Source of the DNA: Linum tenue
Taxonomy: Eukaryota; Streptophyta; Magnoliopsida; Malpighiales; Linaceae
Assembly: GCA_946122785.1 (NCBI GenBank)
Contig: CAMGYJ010000006.1
Coordinates: forward strand, 46,644,066-46,708,065
Direction of reading: 5' to 3'
DNA: 64,000 bases
Position 1 is the first letter of the stretch; each line of letters begins with the position of its first letter. The position numbers and the translations under genes were made by a program. This document shows positions 23,266 to 33,368 of this stretch, piece after piece. Under the pieces are notes generated by a model. The model searched no databases, was not told where the DNA came from, and saw nothing but the letters and a program-made list of their open reading frames with translations.

Positions 23266-23578
23266 ATTTTGACGGGATGAAGAAGAGAATATGATTTGCA
23301 TAATTATAATAATTTATATTTTATTTATTTATTTTATGGTAAAAATGAGTTGGACATTAAAATAAAATAAAATAAATTTTATTTATTATTTCTTAATTGT
23401 CACGTCACTAAGTTAACGGTCAACTTTGAGAGCTGACTGCCACATTAGCCAAATTTAACGGAGTTGGACGGAGAGTGACCAAACGTTAAATTAAAGTACT
23501 ATCAATAAATTTAAATATTTCGAGTGACCAAACTTAAACATTTTTTGTAATCTCAGTGATAAACCATGCAATTAACCC
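23266..23578 (-). repeat. Right terminal inverted repeat of Pack-MULE 1
   Basis: About 313 bp, ending CAATTAACCC before the AAATTAAAAT duplicate (23579-23588). Inverted match to 15744-16047. Confidence 0.85.
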
Positions 23579-23754
23579 AAATTAAAATAGACCAAAAAAA
23601 TAAAATAGACAAAAAAATGTTTTGCTGCCCATTGAGAAACAGAGACGTCTCCTTCCTCCACTCATCCTTTCTCTTCCTTCTAATCTCCACAGCCGCCACT
23701 GCCATCACAATCCATATCTCCGCCATTCTAAGACTCTCGAGTTGAGTTAGGAGC

Positions 23755-24718
23755 TTACGAATGATAGATATTAGCAAATTTGTCCTTATGAGATATATGC
23801 CTCAATGATGTGGACTGGTTCTCAAAGTACGAGATTTGACCTTATAAGTTGCTTATGATCCACTAACTATGATTCAAAAGTCACGTGTCCTCGTAGAGGT
23901 CTAGTGAGTTGTACGATTATGAGTAAGGTTTTCTTGGGCACAAGCAAAGTTCAAGTGTGGGGTTATGTGATTACACGTAGAAAGTACCATTTTAGACCCC
24001 CCCATATTATGGCCAGAATTACATTGTTTTCACATCTTTATTGCCATAATAGCTTGGATTTTCTTAATAATCAATAGAGGTGTATTTTAGTAACTCTTGG
24101 AACCCTTTTACTATTTTAATGCACTTTCGGTAGTGTTGCATGTGTTTTCGGGCAGAGCATCTTATTGGACCATCTTGTACCTGTTGGGGAACATCAAGAC
24201 TCGATTGTTGGGTGCGATAATAGAGATTGGAGAAAGTTCATAAAACGAAACCAAAAACTTTCAACCATATCCCAAAATGGCGCCTTTGTTGCTGACTTGG
24301 AGGGCATCCATATTGAGCCCATATTCCCCCAGAATATTCCATATGGGTTGGCCATGCTGGAGGAGAGTCGAAGGAATTTGGAAGACGCGTTTAGGCTGAC
24401 TTTTCCTCTCATAAACCCTAATGAAGAAGCCTGTAAATAGACCCCTAGGGGTAGAAGATCGGTAGCCAGTGGTATAATGCATTAGATGGTTAATTCTTTG
24501 TTGACATAGTGACTCACCCAATTCAGAGTGAAGTGGAACTCAAAGGGCATGTCCTTCCAGAAAGGCAGATGAGCCGCCGATTTGGAGGGTTTTCTGTGGA
24601 TATTATTTTGACTGATGTTCCCGCAAAGACTCATCCCTATGGCTTCCTAGAGCCCTAGTTGCATAGGTTTATGAACACTAGAGGTTCTTTGACTATGTAA
24701 TTCTTGATTTGATTTAGG
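23755..24718 (+). repeat. 3' end and LTR fragment of another Athila/Tat-like element
   Basis: The stretch ends a post-coding region with TCTTGGGCACAAGCAAAG and then TTCAAGTGTGGGGTTATG. This matches the polypurine region of the element at 7933. It is followed by TGATTACACG (23968), which resembles the TGATGACTCG start of that LTR. The LTR-like part runs to about 24718 and has no partner in the window. An open frame at 24165-24440 lies within it and has no recognised domain. Confidence 0.55.
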
Positions 24719-25099
24719 GCGAATAGCATTCTATATCCCTCTACTATTACAAGTTAACAAACGTGCCCTTCTTTTATTATTTTGCACAAACATACTCATC
24801 TATTTTGTGACGTAATAAATATAACTTTTCACTACTAACTTTGTTAGTTGACCATTAAAAGACTTGCAAACTGACAATATTGTCCTTTTATTGTCAATTA
24901 TTAAGTAGTTAAATAAAAAAGAATTAAATTATTTTGTCCACTATCCATTCCTTCAAAAAAAAAAATTCTCACCGCAACATACGTACATAACACACTAGAT
25001 AGAGAAGGGAAACTAATTGGGAAATCTTGTAGAGTAATAACTCGGCCGCTACTGCTTCCCTTCTCAAATTTCCCACGTCGTCGTCACCTTATGGAATTG

Positions 25100-25279
25100 A
25101 TTTAGACTACCGTCACAAAAAAGATTTTACGACAGCTCGTCACGCAAAAAAAATTTTGTGACGCTTGTATTTGGAACGGAACGCGACGACCTCATGGCGT
25201 CGCAAAAGACCATTTGCGACGAAATATAGCTTTTATTGACAGAAACCACTGGTCACTAGTGAGAGTCTTTTTTGTAGTG
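25100..25279. mobile_element. CACTA-like terminal fragment
   Basis: The right edge is TTTTTTGTAGTG (25268-25279). Internal GCGACGAAAT, CGTCAC and GTGACGC words in both orientations resemble CACTA subterminal repeats and the fragment at 3760-3921. The left end is undefined. Confidence 0.4.
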
Positions 25280-25459
25280 CCACCTCCAAAGAAGTTGCAT
25301 CCCGCTCATACTCTACCTCCACTGCCACGGTGCCACCCCTGAGGCAACCTCCCTCCGCCGGCAACAAATCTAGAAACAAAACCAAACCTCCGTCGCCACC
25401 GCTTCTTGATCCAAATTAATCCCTAAAACAACCGATTCTCGACCGTTAAAAGGAAGACG

Positions 25460-25755
25460 ATGCTTCAACTACTCTATCGAACTTGTCGATTCAAATCTGC
25501 TATCAAAACCGCCCGGCATCATCCACCTTCTCTTCCCATTCCATCGAAACTCTCCCCGCCAGCTATTCCTCCAAATTTGCTTCCTTCTCCAAATTCCTAA
25601 GAACATCCCTCAATTTTGAATCTTTGGACGAGTCTAAACCTGCACCGCCGCCTGATTCTTCCATGGTGGTTCTAAACCCGAAACCTAACAACAATATTTG
25701 GAATGATCTCAATTTGATTCGAGTAGAGTTGTGGCCATCGCCAGTCAAATTGTGA
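25460..25755 (+). pseudogene. Exon-like segment, possible captured host-gene start
   Basis: ATG at 25460 opens MLQLLYRTCRFKSAIKTA, a basic start like an organelle-targeting peptide; that frame stops after about 47 codons. An overlapping frame (25483-25755) gives FSKFLRTSLNFESLDESK and LNPKPNNNIW. Base composition is coding-like compared with the AT-rich surroundings. I do not recognise the family. The position between inverted repeats suggests capture, as in the neighbouring elements, but this is inference. Confidence 0.35.
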
Positions 25756-26440
25756 AAATGTAGTTGTGGTAGGGAAGACAGCTTCGTAAAGATCAATGCG
25801 AGAGGGGAAGATAATTAAAAACAATAATTAAATTTTATTTAATTAATTCCATTTTCTGCTGTAAATAAATTTTATAATAATTAAGGTAAAAGGGCAATGT
25901 AGTCATTAGCATGTTCTTTAATGGTCAACTAATGGTTAACTAATGGAAATCGTGATAAAAGGATACATTTGTTACATTGCGTAATACTTAGAGGGGTATA
26001 TTTGTGCAAAATCCACCATTAATATATTGCACACTTTTGACAATTTTTCAGGGATTTAAATTTCCTGCTCTCCCCTTCATTTTCGGTGGGGGTAATTTCG
26101 TAAATGAACCAGTTCTCTTTCCCAGCCGGCCAAACTTACGCGTTCCCATTTATTTCTCTTCAATTTCGTATTCGATTGAAACAAATCTCTCTCTTCAGTT
26201 CCCTTTCCCTCTCCCAACATTGGAGAAGAAGAACGTGATCTGTAATCAGTTCGGAGAAGAAGATCGCGATCTGGTGGGCGGGTGTTACCATACATTTAGA
26301 TCTCTTTTTTCTCATCCCACTCTGTCTCTCATCTCCTTCTCTCGCTCTCATCTCTTTCGGAAAAGGGAGCCGATACCAAATCCGAGCTCCCTCTCGCCTC
26401 TCCCAATCATCCTCCGCGCTCTATCCTTTCCTTGAACGAA

Positions 26441-27570
26441 TGAAAGCATGGAATAAAAGGTGCAATCAATTCCCTCCGAAAGAAAGTGACGCTGACGACG
26501 AACATCATGATGGCCTCGGCGGTGAAGGTCAAAGGTAAATCTTTTTGTTCCATGTTTGTGTTTTGGTTTGTTGTGGTTTCTGACCCTCTTCCCCTCTGTT
26601 TCTTGGTCGAGTAGTGGAGAAGGGGAAAAGAGTCGTTCGACGATCAACTCCCCTGCGATTGCCGCATGCAGGTTGAGGTTTTGCAGGCAAAAAGGACAGT
26701 CGCCGATAGGGAAGGTTTACCTCCTCTGGTAAGTACTTTTGTTTCTCTTTTCGGGTATTTTTGTTGGTTTTATGGTTTAGCCTAAGTTTTGTTGGTTTTA
26801 TTTGATTTGTTATAGATCCTGAGCAGTTTCTCATTTTGTAGGTATTTCCTCCTTTCTTAGCAGCAAGGTTCAGTTCATGTCAGCCGCTAATGTGCTTTCG
26901 ATTAGTGTTTAAGTTCTTTGTTCCCTGCTTGTGCGATGCTTATTTTTAGATCTGTGAACATGTGGTTTCATATGCTCTGGTGTTGAATTGGTTCCATGTA
27001 TGTCATGTAGAATAGGAGGGCCACTTACTTGATGTTTAATTAATTGCAATATTAGTATGAAGACTTCTCTCTTTGTTGTTTATCTGTTGAAGCTGGGTGG
27101 TTCCATTGTTTGTGTATGAGTGTGAACAATCCCATTTAAATATGAACCAAATTTTGGTGTTTGATATCACTATAGCATGACTTGCCTACTCATTGACCAT
27201 GTTCAGTATGATATAATCTCACAAAGCAATTCTCTCTGCAATTCTTCATTATAAATGTATCTGACTTTTTATTATCATTGTTTGTGTATGAATTCATTGT
27301 CAGATATCAATGTTTAGCTTTTGACACATCTACAAGAGAGGATTATTATTATCTATGTTTAGTTGTATGACTTAATTTAATCTTTTCGATCTGATTGCTT
27401 AATGTTATAGCCAACTTCTCTTCAAGTTGGGAATGAGTTGGATATTAATGCTCTCTTTCCTTATGATAGTGGGTTTGGTTCAAAAGGGAACACCTCCTCT
27501 TCCCGAAGAGATCCCAGTTCTTCTTCTTGGATGAAATTTAAACAATGTGCATGCTTCTTTCTCTTCTATG
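26441..27570 (+). other. Possible host gene fragment of unknown function
   Basis: A CT-rich leader-like stretch (26090-26440) precedes ATG at 26441. The frame MKAWNKRCNQFPPKES continues to a good donor AAAG/GTAAATC near 26534. A second open block ends CTCTG/GTAAGT near 26730. A third block after TTATAG at about 27410 encodes ELDINALFPYDSGF and GNTSSSRRDPSSSSW. The pieces look exon-like, but I recognise no domain and cannot join them with certainty. Confidence 0.25.
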
Positions 27571-27770
27571 TTTGTGATCTTATTGATTCTTTATAGATGA
27601 TTGATTTTAGAGTGTTGTTTTATATATCATTAAACCCAAAATAAAATTGATTTTGGAAGTCGAATAATCTCTAGGTTATTGATTCTTTGTAGATGATTGA
27701 TTTATGAGGTTCAGCCTCAAGGCTATAAGAGATTGGTTATTCTTCCATTATCTAGAGTTGCTGAAAATTG

Positions 27771-28205
27771 GGGTTAAAGACATATTTGGTCACTGAGATT
27801 ACAAAATTGGGACATGTTTAGTCACTAGAAAAAGTTGATATCAAATTTGGTCACTACAATTACTAAAACTGGACACATTTAGTCACTCGCCGTTAGTCTC
27901 CGTCCAACTCCGTTAATGAAGTCCGTTAAGTGCTGATGTGGCAAACAGAATTTCCTAATCAGCCGGATATAACCCAACAAAAATAAAACCCGACCCGCCA
28001 CGTCATTAAAACCAACCCAACCCATGACCCAACCCCACCCAACCCTTCTTCCTCCTTCCTCCCACCTTGGCACCTCCCACCTCCTTCTTTCCCCAAAACC
28101 ACCGCCGCCGCTCTCCTCCTTCCTCCCACCTCCTCCCGCAAACCTGTTCGACCTAACCCAGCAGACCAATCCTTCACCAACGAGGCCATTGACGTTCACA
28201 AAGAA
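27771..28205 (+). repeat. Left terminal inverted repeat of Pack-MULE 2
   Basis: Contains the GTCACT-type motif at 27788, 27820, 27849 and 27881, spaced about 30 bp apart. It then has TCCGTCCAACTCCGTTAATG and a C-rich inner half. It ends at GTTCACAAAGAA, the junction with captured sequence. Confidence 0.9.
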
Positions 28206-29237
28206 ACCCTCAAATGTTCACAATTCCACCATCGACATATATTCCAGGATTTGCATCCTCAACTTTGCGAACGTCGTGGATTCCGCATCTGAGATTTATC
28301 AGCGCCAGAACCTCTTCTCTCGGCCACCTCTTCCCTACCTCCTCCTTCACCGAGCTTCTCCCTCGATTCTCCTCCGATTCGCCGGATTTTCTAGGGTTTC
28401 GAGATGAATTTGGGGGAATGCTTTTGCTACCGGCGCCCGTCACTGCGCCGGGCTCTAATTGGGAAAGTTCGTCGGCGGACGAATTGTTGTTAGGGTTTGC
28501 AGCCGAGGAGGACGACGAGGTGGAATTCCGATTACTATTGCCGTCCTTGTCGCCGGCGGCGGCAATTTGGATCTGGTAGTCAATCATCTCCAGCGGCGGC
28601 GGCGGAGCAGAATTAGTCACAGCGTTAGTGAGGGCGGTGGTGGTGGTGGTGAAATTCTCAAGGAACTTGATGATGGAGGCTTGGCGATCGCCGGCCAGGG
28701 CTTGCTGGTCGGCCCGGAGCTGGAGCTCGTGGTTGATTCGATCCATCTCGCGCTGCTTCCATGCCTCTTCGCGGGCGAGCTTCTCTTGGTCCCTTCTCAC
28801 CATGTCCTCTATCAGCGTGTTCTGCATCTCTTCCTGCTGAGCCATCATCTTGTCCACAATCTCCTGGCACAAACCTTTGAACATCTCGAATTTCTCCTCC
28901 TCTTCTTCTTCCGCCTCTTGTCTCCTTTTCCTCTTCTGGTTTCCGTTTGAGGCCGCCGATGGAGCTGCATAATCCCCTTCTTCTTCTATGTCATCCTCGT
29001 TGCTTTCCACAGTGGGTCGATCTTGATTCTCATTTTTTTCTTGATTTCCTGTTGCTGGTGCGGTGCCAGGTTTTGATTCGGGTTCGACTTCAGCATTATC
29101 ATGGACATACTTGTTCTGCTGCTAATTGATGCAGCCATTTTCATCATGATTAGGGAAGTAACTATGATTATGGGTGCAGTGGATGGAATTGAGGAATCTG
29201 GTTTCTTCTTCAAATTTCTCTCTGCATTTCTCGGGGA
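28206..29237 (-). pseudogene. Captured trihelix (GT-2/GTL-like) transcription-factor fragment
   Basis: The minus-strand ORF 29010-28210 (266 aa) begins with an acidic region and a basic KRKRR stretch. Next comes the long alpha-helical region between the two DNA-binding trihelix domains (FEMFKGLCQEIVDKMM to DRQASIIKFLENFT, about residues 42-120). After a Ser/Asn-rich linker, the start of the C-terminal trihelix appears (KRWPREEVLALINLRC, about residues 227-242). The match to GTL2-type plant trihelix factors is strong. After residue 242 the sequence no longer follows the domain, so a second captured piece begins there. Upstream, the frame extends to 29237 with KFEEETRFLNSI, the end of the first trihelix, and one in-frame TAG at 29122-29124. 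No complete DNA-binding domain is present. Confidence 0.85.
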
Positions 29238-29657
29238 TTCTTTGTGAACGTCAATGGCCTCGTTGGTGAAGGATTGGTCTGCTGGGTTAGGTCGAACAGG
29301 TTTGCGGGAGGAGGTGAGAGGAAGGAGGAGAGCGGCGGCGGTGGTTTTGGGGAAAGAAGAAGGTGGGAGGAAGGAGGAAGAAGGGTTGGGTGGGGTTGGG
29401 TCATGGGTTGGGTTGGTTTTAATGACGTGGCGGGTCGGGTTTTATTTTTGTTGGGTTATATCCGGCTGATTAGGCAATTCTGTTTGCCACATCAGCACTT
29501 AACGGACTTCATTAACGGAGTTGGACGGAGACTAACGGCGAGTGACTAAATGTGTCCAGTTTTAGTAATTGTAGTGACCAAATTTGATATTAACTTTTTC
29601 TAGTGACTAAACATGTCCCAATTTTGTAATCTCAGTGACCAAATGTGTCTTCAACCC
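29238..29657 (-). repeat. Right terminal inverted repeat of Pack-MULE 2
   Basis: Inverted copy of 27771-28205, lacking 13 bp in the C/G-rich inner part. Ends CTTCAACCC before CTGAAAATTG. Confidence 0.9.
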
Positions 29658-29792
29658 CTGAAAATTGATATGAAATCAAGATTTGGCACTGCAATGTCGT
29701 GGGCAAAACTTTGTAGAGAGCTAAATGTAAGATTTACCCAAGTTTTATTTGCCCCTAATTTGTTTTCTCCCCATGTTCTCCCGTCCAAGTGA

Positions 29793-31482
29793 AAATGGTG
29801 AAGAGTTAGTGTTGCAAATTCACTTATGGTGGTTATATTCATAGGCAGTAGCAATTATATGCTGGTCCATGGAGTATAAAACTATTGTTCAGGTAAATTA
29901 TGAACCCAATCCCTGCATATTTTACTCAACAAAACCTGCCCTGCTGATATTTAGATATCACTAGGAAGAGAAGAACAAAATATTAAAGAGAATTAGATGC
30001 TATTTTGTGTACCTTTGTGGCTTGAGCCTCCTGTTTTTGGAGCATGTAAAGGAATATATTCATTACTAATGAAAACTACATGACGATCCTTGGAGAGTGT
30101 CAAGCTATTGTTGCAACTTGCAAGTAAATTATGAACTCAATCCCTACATTTTTAAAGTAATTACTCAACAAAATTTTGTCATACTTATCTTTAGGATATT
30201 AAATTGATCTATATTTCACTATAGGCTGGAGTTGATCGTAATCTATCTCCAAGCTTAATTGCGTTCGAGATAACTCCTCTATGTATTGGAAATGGAGGGG
30301 GGCACAAAGATCATCAAACAAAGAAAGGAGAAGAACCATTTTGTTGGTTTCCTGTTTCATTTTCAACTTTAGCATTTTTGTCAAAGAAATAAACTCTTCT
30401 TGGTTGAGTTTGAGAGATTGGATCACTATTTAACTTGATAGAGCTTAAATTAGAGGTAAATTTTTCTCGGTGGAGTTTGGATCACCAGTTTGAGGTATTT
30501 TCAAGTCATTGTGCTCTAAAGTGGTTCTCCCTTTGCCTCTATAATATGCATTGTTTCAATGACTCTTTTGATGTTCATGGGTTGCCAAAACTTTCTATGA
30601 TAGGCTGGCTTTTATTCTTTATAGGTTTTCGAGACCCCAGATAACAGGCTTTAATGCTTTGTGCATCCACCTCTTAAAGGTTACCTATCACTCATTAGTG
30701 TTGCGATGGCATAGCAATTGAAGAAGCAGAGGAATTGAATGGTCTACATTCAATGTTATTTTTCCTATGAATAGGTTGTGGTTAATATTAGTTAGATGAC
30801 CATACTAAGTTGTACAATAGATAGTAAGCTTCAGCCAATTATGGTTTATGGTGGTTGTTTAGAAATATGCCAGTGATGCTATTCATATTATTGCAGCCAA
30901 AGGATCTATTAGAATCTCCTTTTACAACAGCATTAGAATCATCAACACAACCAGCAACTACTCCACAATCCAGAATCAACATCGATTATAGATTACACTG
31001 AAAATTATGATTATTAGATTGAACTTTTTATTGGTTAGTGATACTCTATTTCATGGACACTTTAAGCTCCATAATTTGACAAGCATTTTCTTTTGGTTGA
31101 AAATTGATTGTGCATATATACCAAGGAAGCAACTCCCTTGTAATCCTTTACGGAACTTTGATATAGACTTCCTTTTTGCAAAGATATAGTTGGATTTGAA
31201 AACAATTATATGAATGTTGTTTGGTGTGAAAGTTGGGAACACCTATATGTAAAATATCAAGCTCTCCTGACCAATGAGTCGAGTCAACTTTAGGGGTTTC
31301 ATTCAACTTTTTACGTCTATTTCTTTTTTAGCCCTAATCAGTTTAAAAAAAATTCTCGGCATGTAGGAGAAGGAGTGGAAACGTTTAGGATAGGGTTGGT
31401 TCTTGAAGTAAAGATATATCTCCCAATATTGATGTGCCAACTTTTAAAATTTTGGTTTCCCATCTTTTCATTTCAATAGGGT
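29793..31482. other. AT-rich spacer, no gene recognised
   Basis: No frame carries a domain I know. A diverged direct repeat occurs: the word GTAAATTATGAACCCAATCC followed by an ACTCAACAAAA segment at about 29893, and again in altered form at about 30123. These may be remnants of a short duplicated segment. Confidence 0.5.
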
Positions 31483-31490
31483 TTTGATAC

Positions 31491-31882
31491 GGTTGTCAAC
31501 CCGCGTTGATCCACACCAGACGAGTAAAACGGGCGCCACACACCCGGGTTGGTTCTTGAATTCTGCAACAAGACTCCCCAGTTGGAGGTCACATTGTGTC
31601 ATGTTTTCTCTTTGGTTTGCGAATTGCGCCTTTCTTTTTCCCCTTCAACTAACCTACTTTCACAATTCTAAATTGAATATTTATGTTATATGAGTGTGTA
31701 CGTATTGTTATAGTGGTGTAATATTATCTATATGTAGATGAGATTCTATGTCATGTATAAATGGATGAACAATATAGTGATTTTTTTATATATCCGGGCA
31801 AAAGTGGACTAAAATGATCGGGCCCATTAATCATCAACTCACTTACTTGACTGGGCCAACTGGCTAAAGCGGGTTGACAACC
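31491..31882. mobile_element. Small TIR element with 8-bp duplication (hAT-like MITE)
   Basis: The ends GGTTGTCAACCCGC are inverted at both sides, with perfect TTTGATAC duplicates at 31483-31490 and 31883-31890. The element is 392 bp with no coding content. The 8-bp duplication is the hAT size; the terminal sequence itself is not a classic hAT end, so the class is inferred. Confidence 0.75.
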
Positions 31883-31890
31883 TTTGATAC

Positions 31891-33360
31891 TTTGAAATCC
31901 AATTATTCTAAAATATTTTGGGTTCCATTTTTTATGATTGATTCAAATCGATCAATAATTGAGGACTTTCAAAGAGTTTGGTTGAAATTCAAATGTCGGT
32001 CTTTCGGCATTTTCATCATAGACAAAAGTTTTTGCGTTTAATTGTTGTTGGATTGAAGGAAGAGAAAGAGGAAGGGATATGGATGATAGGATAATGGATA
32101 TAATTTTTGGGAATTGCAAAGGGAGAAGATAAGCAATAAAAAGGGGGGTAAATTTAAATTGTCATTTCCGACCTTTCCAACCGTGATTTGACCGCCATTT
32201 TACAGAATTTTATCAAAAATTATAACAAATGGCAAGTTTGATAATACATATATACTATATAGTACAAGGGCATGTGAAATATAGTAGAGGGATAGATTTG
32301 AGAAAAATGAATAATAGAGTGACAATTTATGCTATCAACTCCACATGAAAAGTCAAAGATCGTATTGGTAGAGTAAAATTTAGGGTTTTATAATGTTTGA
32401 ATTTTCTTAACTATTATGTATGCATTAGTGTCTAACACCTAAAATCCCCACTCAAATATATAATTGTAACAATGAGTTTATTATCATGACTATAAGATTA
32501 TTAGTTACCTTTGATGGCTTCGTATAAAGTTTTCATTGATAATAAAAATATCATATTCGATGCACAAATATAATTTGAGCTAATCAGTCTTCTTACCCGA
32601 ATAAATAAAATCTAAAATTTGTTACCAAAATGTAATTTGAGCTTATTGAATTTTCCGGTCAATGGGTCGGGTACAAGCTAGTAGTAGTAGAAGGATATGT
32701 TTGTTATTTGTACTAGTAAGGGTATAAAATCTATTAACCCTTTGGTCTATATATGAGATTTGATTCATCTTCTTTTTATGTTTGATTCCATTGTGCTATC
32801 TATTTTCAATTGATTGTGCTATCTATTTTCAAGTTGTGTTTTTCGATATCTGACTTCGCATTGGGTGAGACCAGACATGGCCATCCTACATGATCGATCA
32901 TCAACCAACTGGACTACTAACACCTCAAAGAAGATATCTGTAGGATCCGTGTTGCTTATCAGTTCGAGTAAATGCTCTGACATATAGTAGGAATAGATAT
33001 CACGTGGGTGAAACAACTCATATGTTGTCATGGTCAAGGTTCTGAGTCAAAGCAACTATAGGGGGAGCTTTCATTTGCAACGCCTCATCCTCCCGCATTC
33101 TTCAACAACCCGTAGAAAAGATTACTTTCCCCGTATTGCTTTCTTTCCTTTTCATTTTCTAAAACTAAGGGAACTTCAACCCTTGAGGAACCTTAACCTC
33201 CAAAGTTTCATTTTAAACCATAGAACTCATTCCAAAGTCGTATATATTATACCAATATTGATCAAATAAGATATTCTCATTACACAAATACCATATTCGC
33301 ATAAACAAAATACAATATTATTATTTCACAAGTACAATATTCACATGACACAAATATAAT
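31891..33360. other. AT-rich spacer, no gene recognised
   Basis: I see no supported gene. A 24-bp period duplication (TTGTGCTATCTATTTTCAA twice) lies near 32790-32832. The stretch at about 32280-32340 (ATAGTAGAGGGATAG and following) resembles, inverted, the word TATCCCTCTACTATTAC near 24735. They may be ends of related elements. Confidence 0.45.
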
Positions 33361-33368
33361 CTTCTTAG

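Larger units (their letters stand above)
15744..23578 (+). mobile_element. Mutator-like element carrying an F-box/FBD gene copy (Pack-MULE 1)
   Basis: Long inverted repeats (15744-16047 and 23266-23578) start GGGTTAATTG and are flanked by a perfect 10-bp direct duplication AAATTAAAAT at 15734-15743 and 23579-23588. Both properties point to the Mutator superfamily. There is no transposase. Without its two later insertions (hAT-like MITE 16163-16790, copia 17518-22843) the element would be about 1.9 kb and hold essentially one F-box/FBD coding region. It is therefore a non-autonomous gene-carrying element. The GTCACT-type motif is repeated within each inverted repeat. Confidence 0.85.
24779..26012. 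mobile_element. Probable TIR element with ~150-bp diverged inverted repeats
   Basis: Left ATTTTGCACAAACATACTC and right (inverted) ATTTTGCACAAATATACCC continue into about 150 bp of imperfect inverted similarity, including the shared words AGTTGACCATTAAA and CCTTTTA. I could not find a target duplication, so the ends are uncertain. The interior holds a CACTA-like fragment and an exon-like GC-richer segment (25280-25760). Mutator-like is my best guess from the long inverted repeats. Confidence 0.45.
27771..29657 (-). mobile_element. Pack-MULE 2 carrying a trihelix transcription-factor fragment
   Basis: Inverted repeats of 435 bp (27771-28205) and 420 bp (29238-29657) are nearly identical apart from a 13-bp indel and a few substitutions. 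The ends GGGTTAAAGACA / GGGTTGAAGACA are flanked by a perfect 10-bp duplication CTGAAAATTG (27761-27770, 29658-29667). The ~1030 bp between them is host-gene sequence in the minus orientation with no transposase. The end sequence, 10-bp duplication and repeated GTCACT motif link it to Pack-MULE 1. Confidence 0.9.
27704..29792 (+). pseudogene. Small ORF split by insertion of Pack-MULE 2
   Basis: An open segment starting ATG at 27704 (RFSLKAIRDWLFFHYLELL) runs into the element's target duplicate at 27761-27770. Leaving out the element and one duplicate copy, the same frame continues from 29668 (MKSRFGTAMSWAKLCREL) to TGA at 29790-29792, 63 codons in all. A frame that stays open across an insertion site suggests a real exon before the insertion. 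I do not recognise the product. It could belong with the blocks at 26441-27570. Confidence 0.35.

Noticed and set aside
28459..28950. Plus-strand ORF of 163 codons opposite the trihelix fragment
   Set aside because: Leu/Ser-rich antisense shadow of a Glu/Arg-rich coding strand.
30199..30426. Minus-strand ORF of 75 codons with regular Leu spacing
   Set aside because: Too short, no repeat consensus, AT-rich context.
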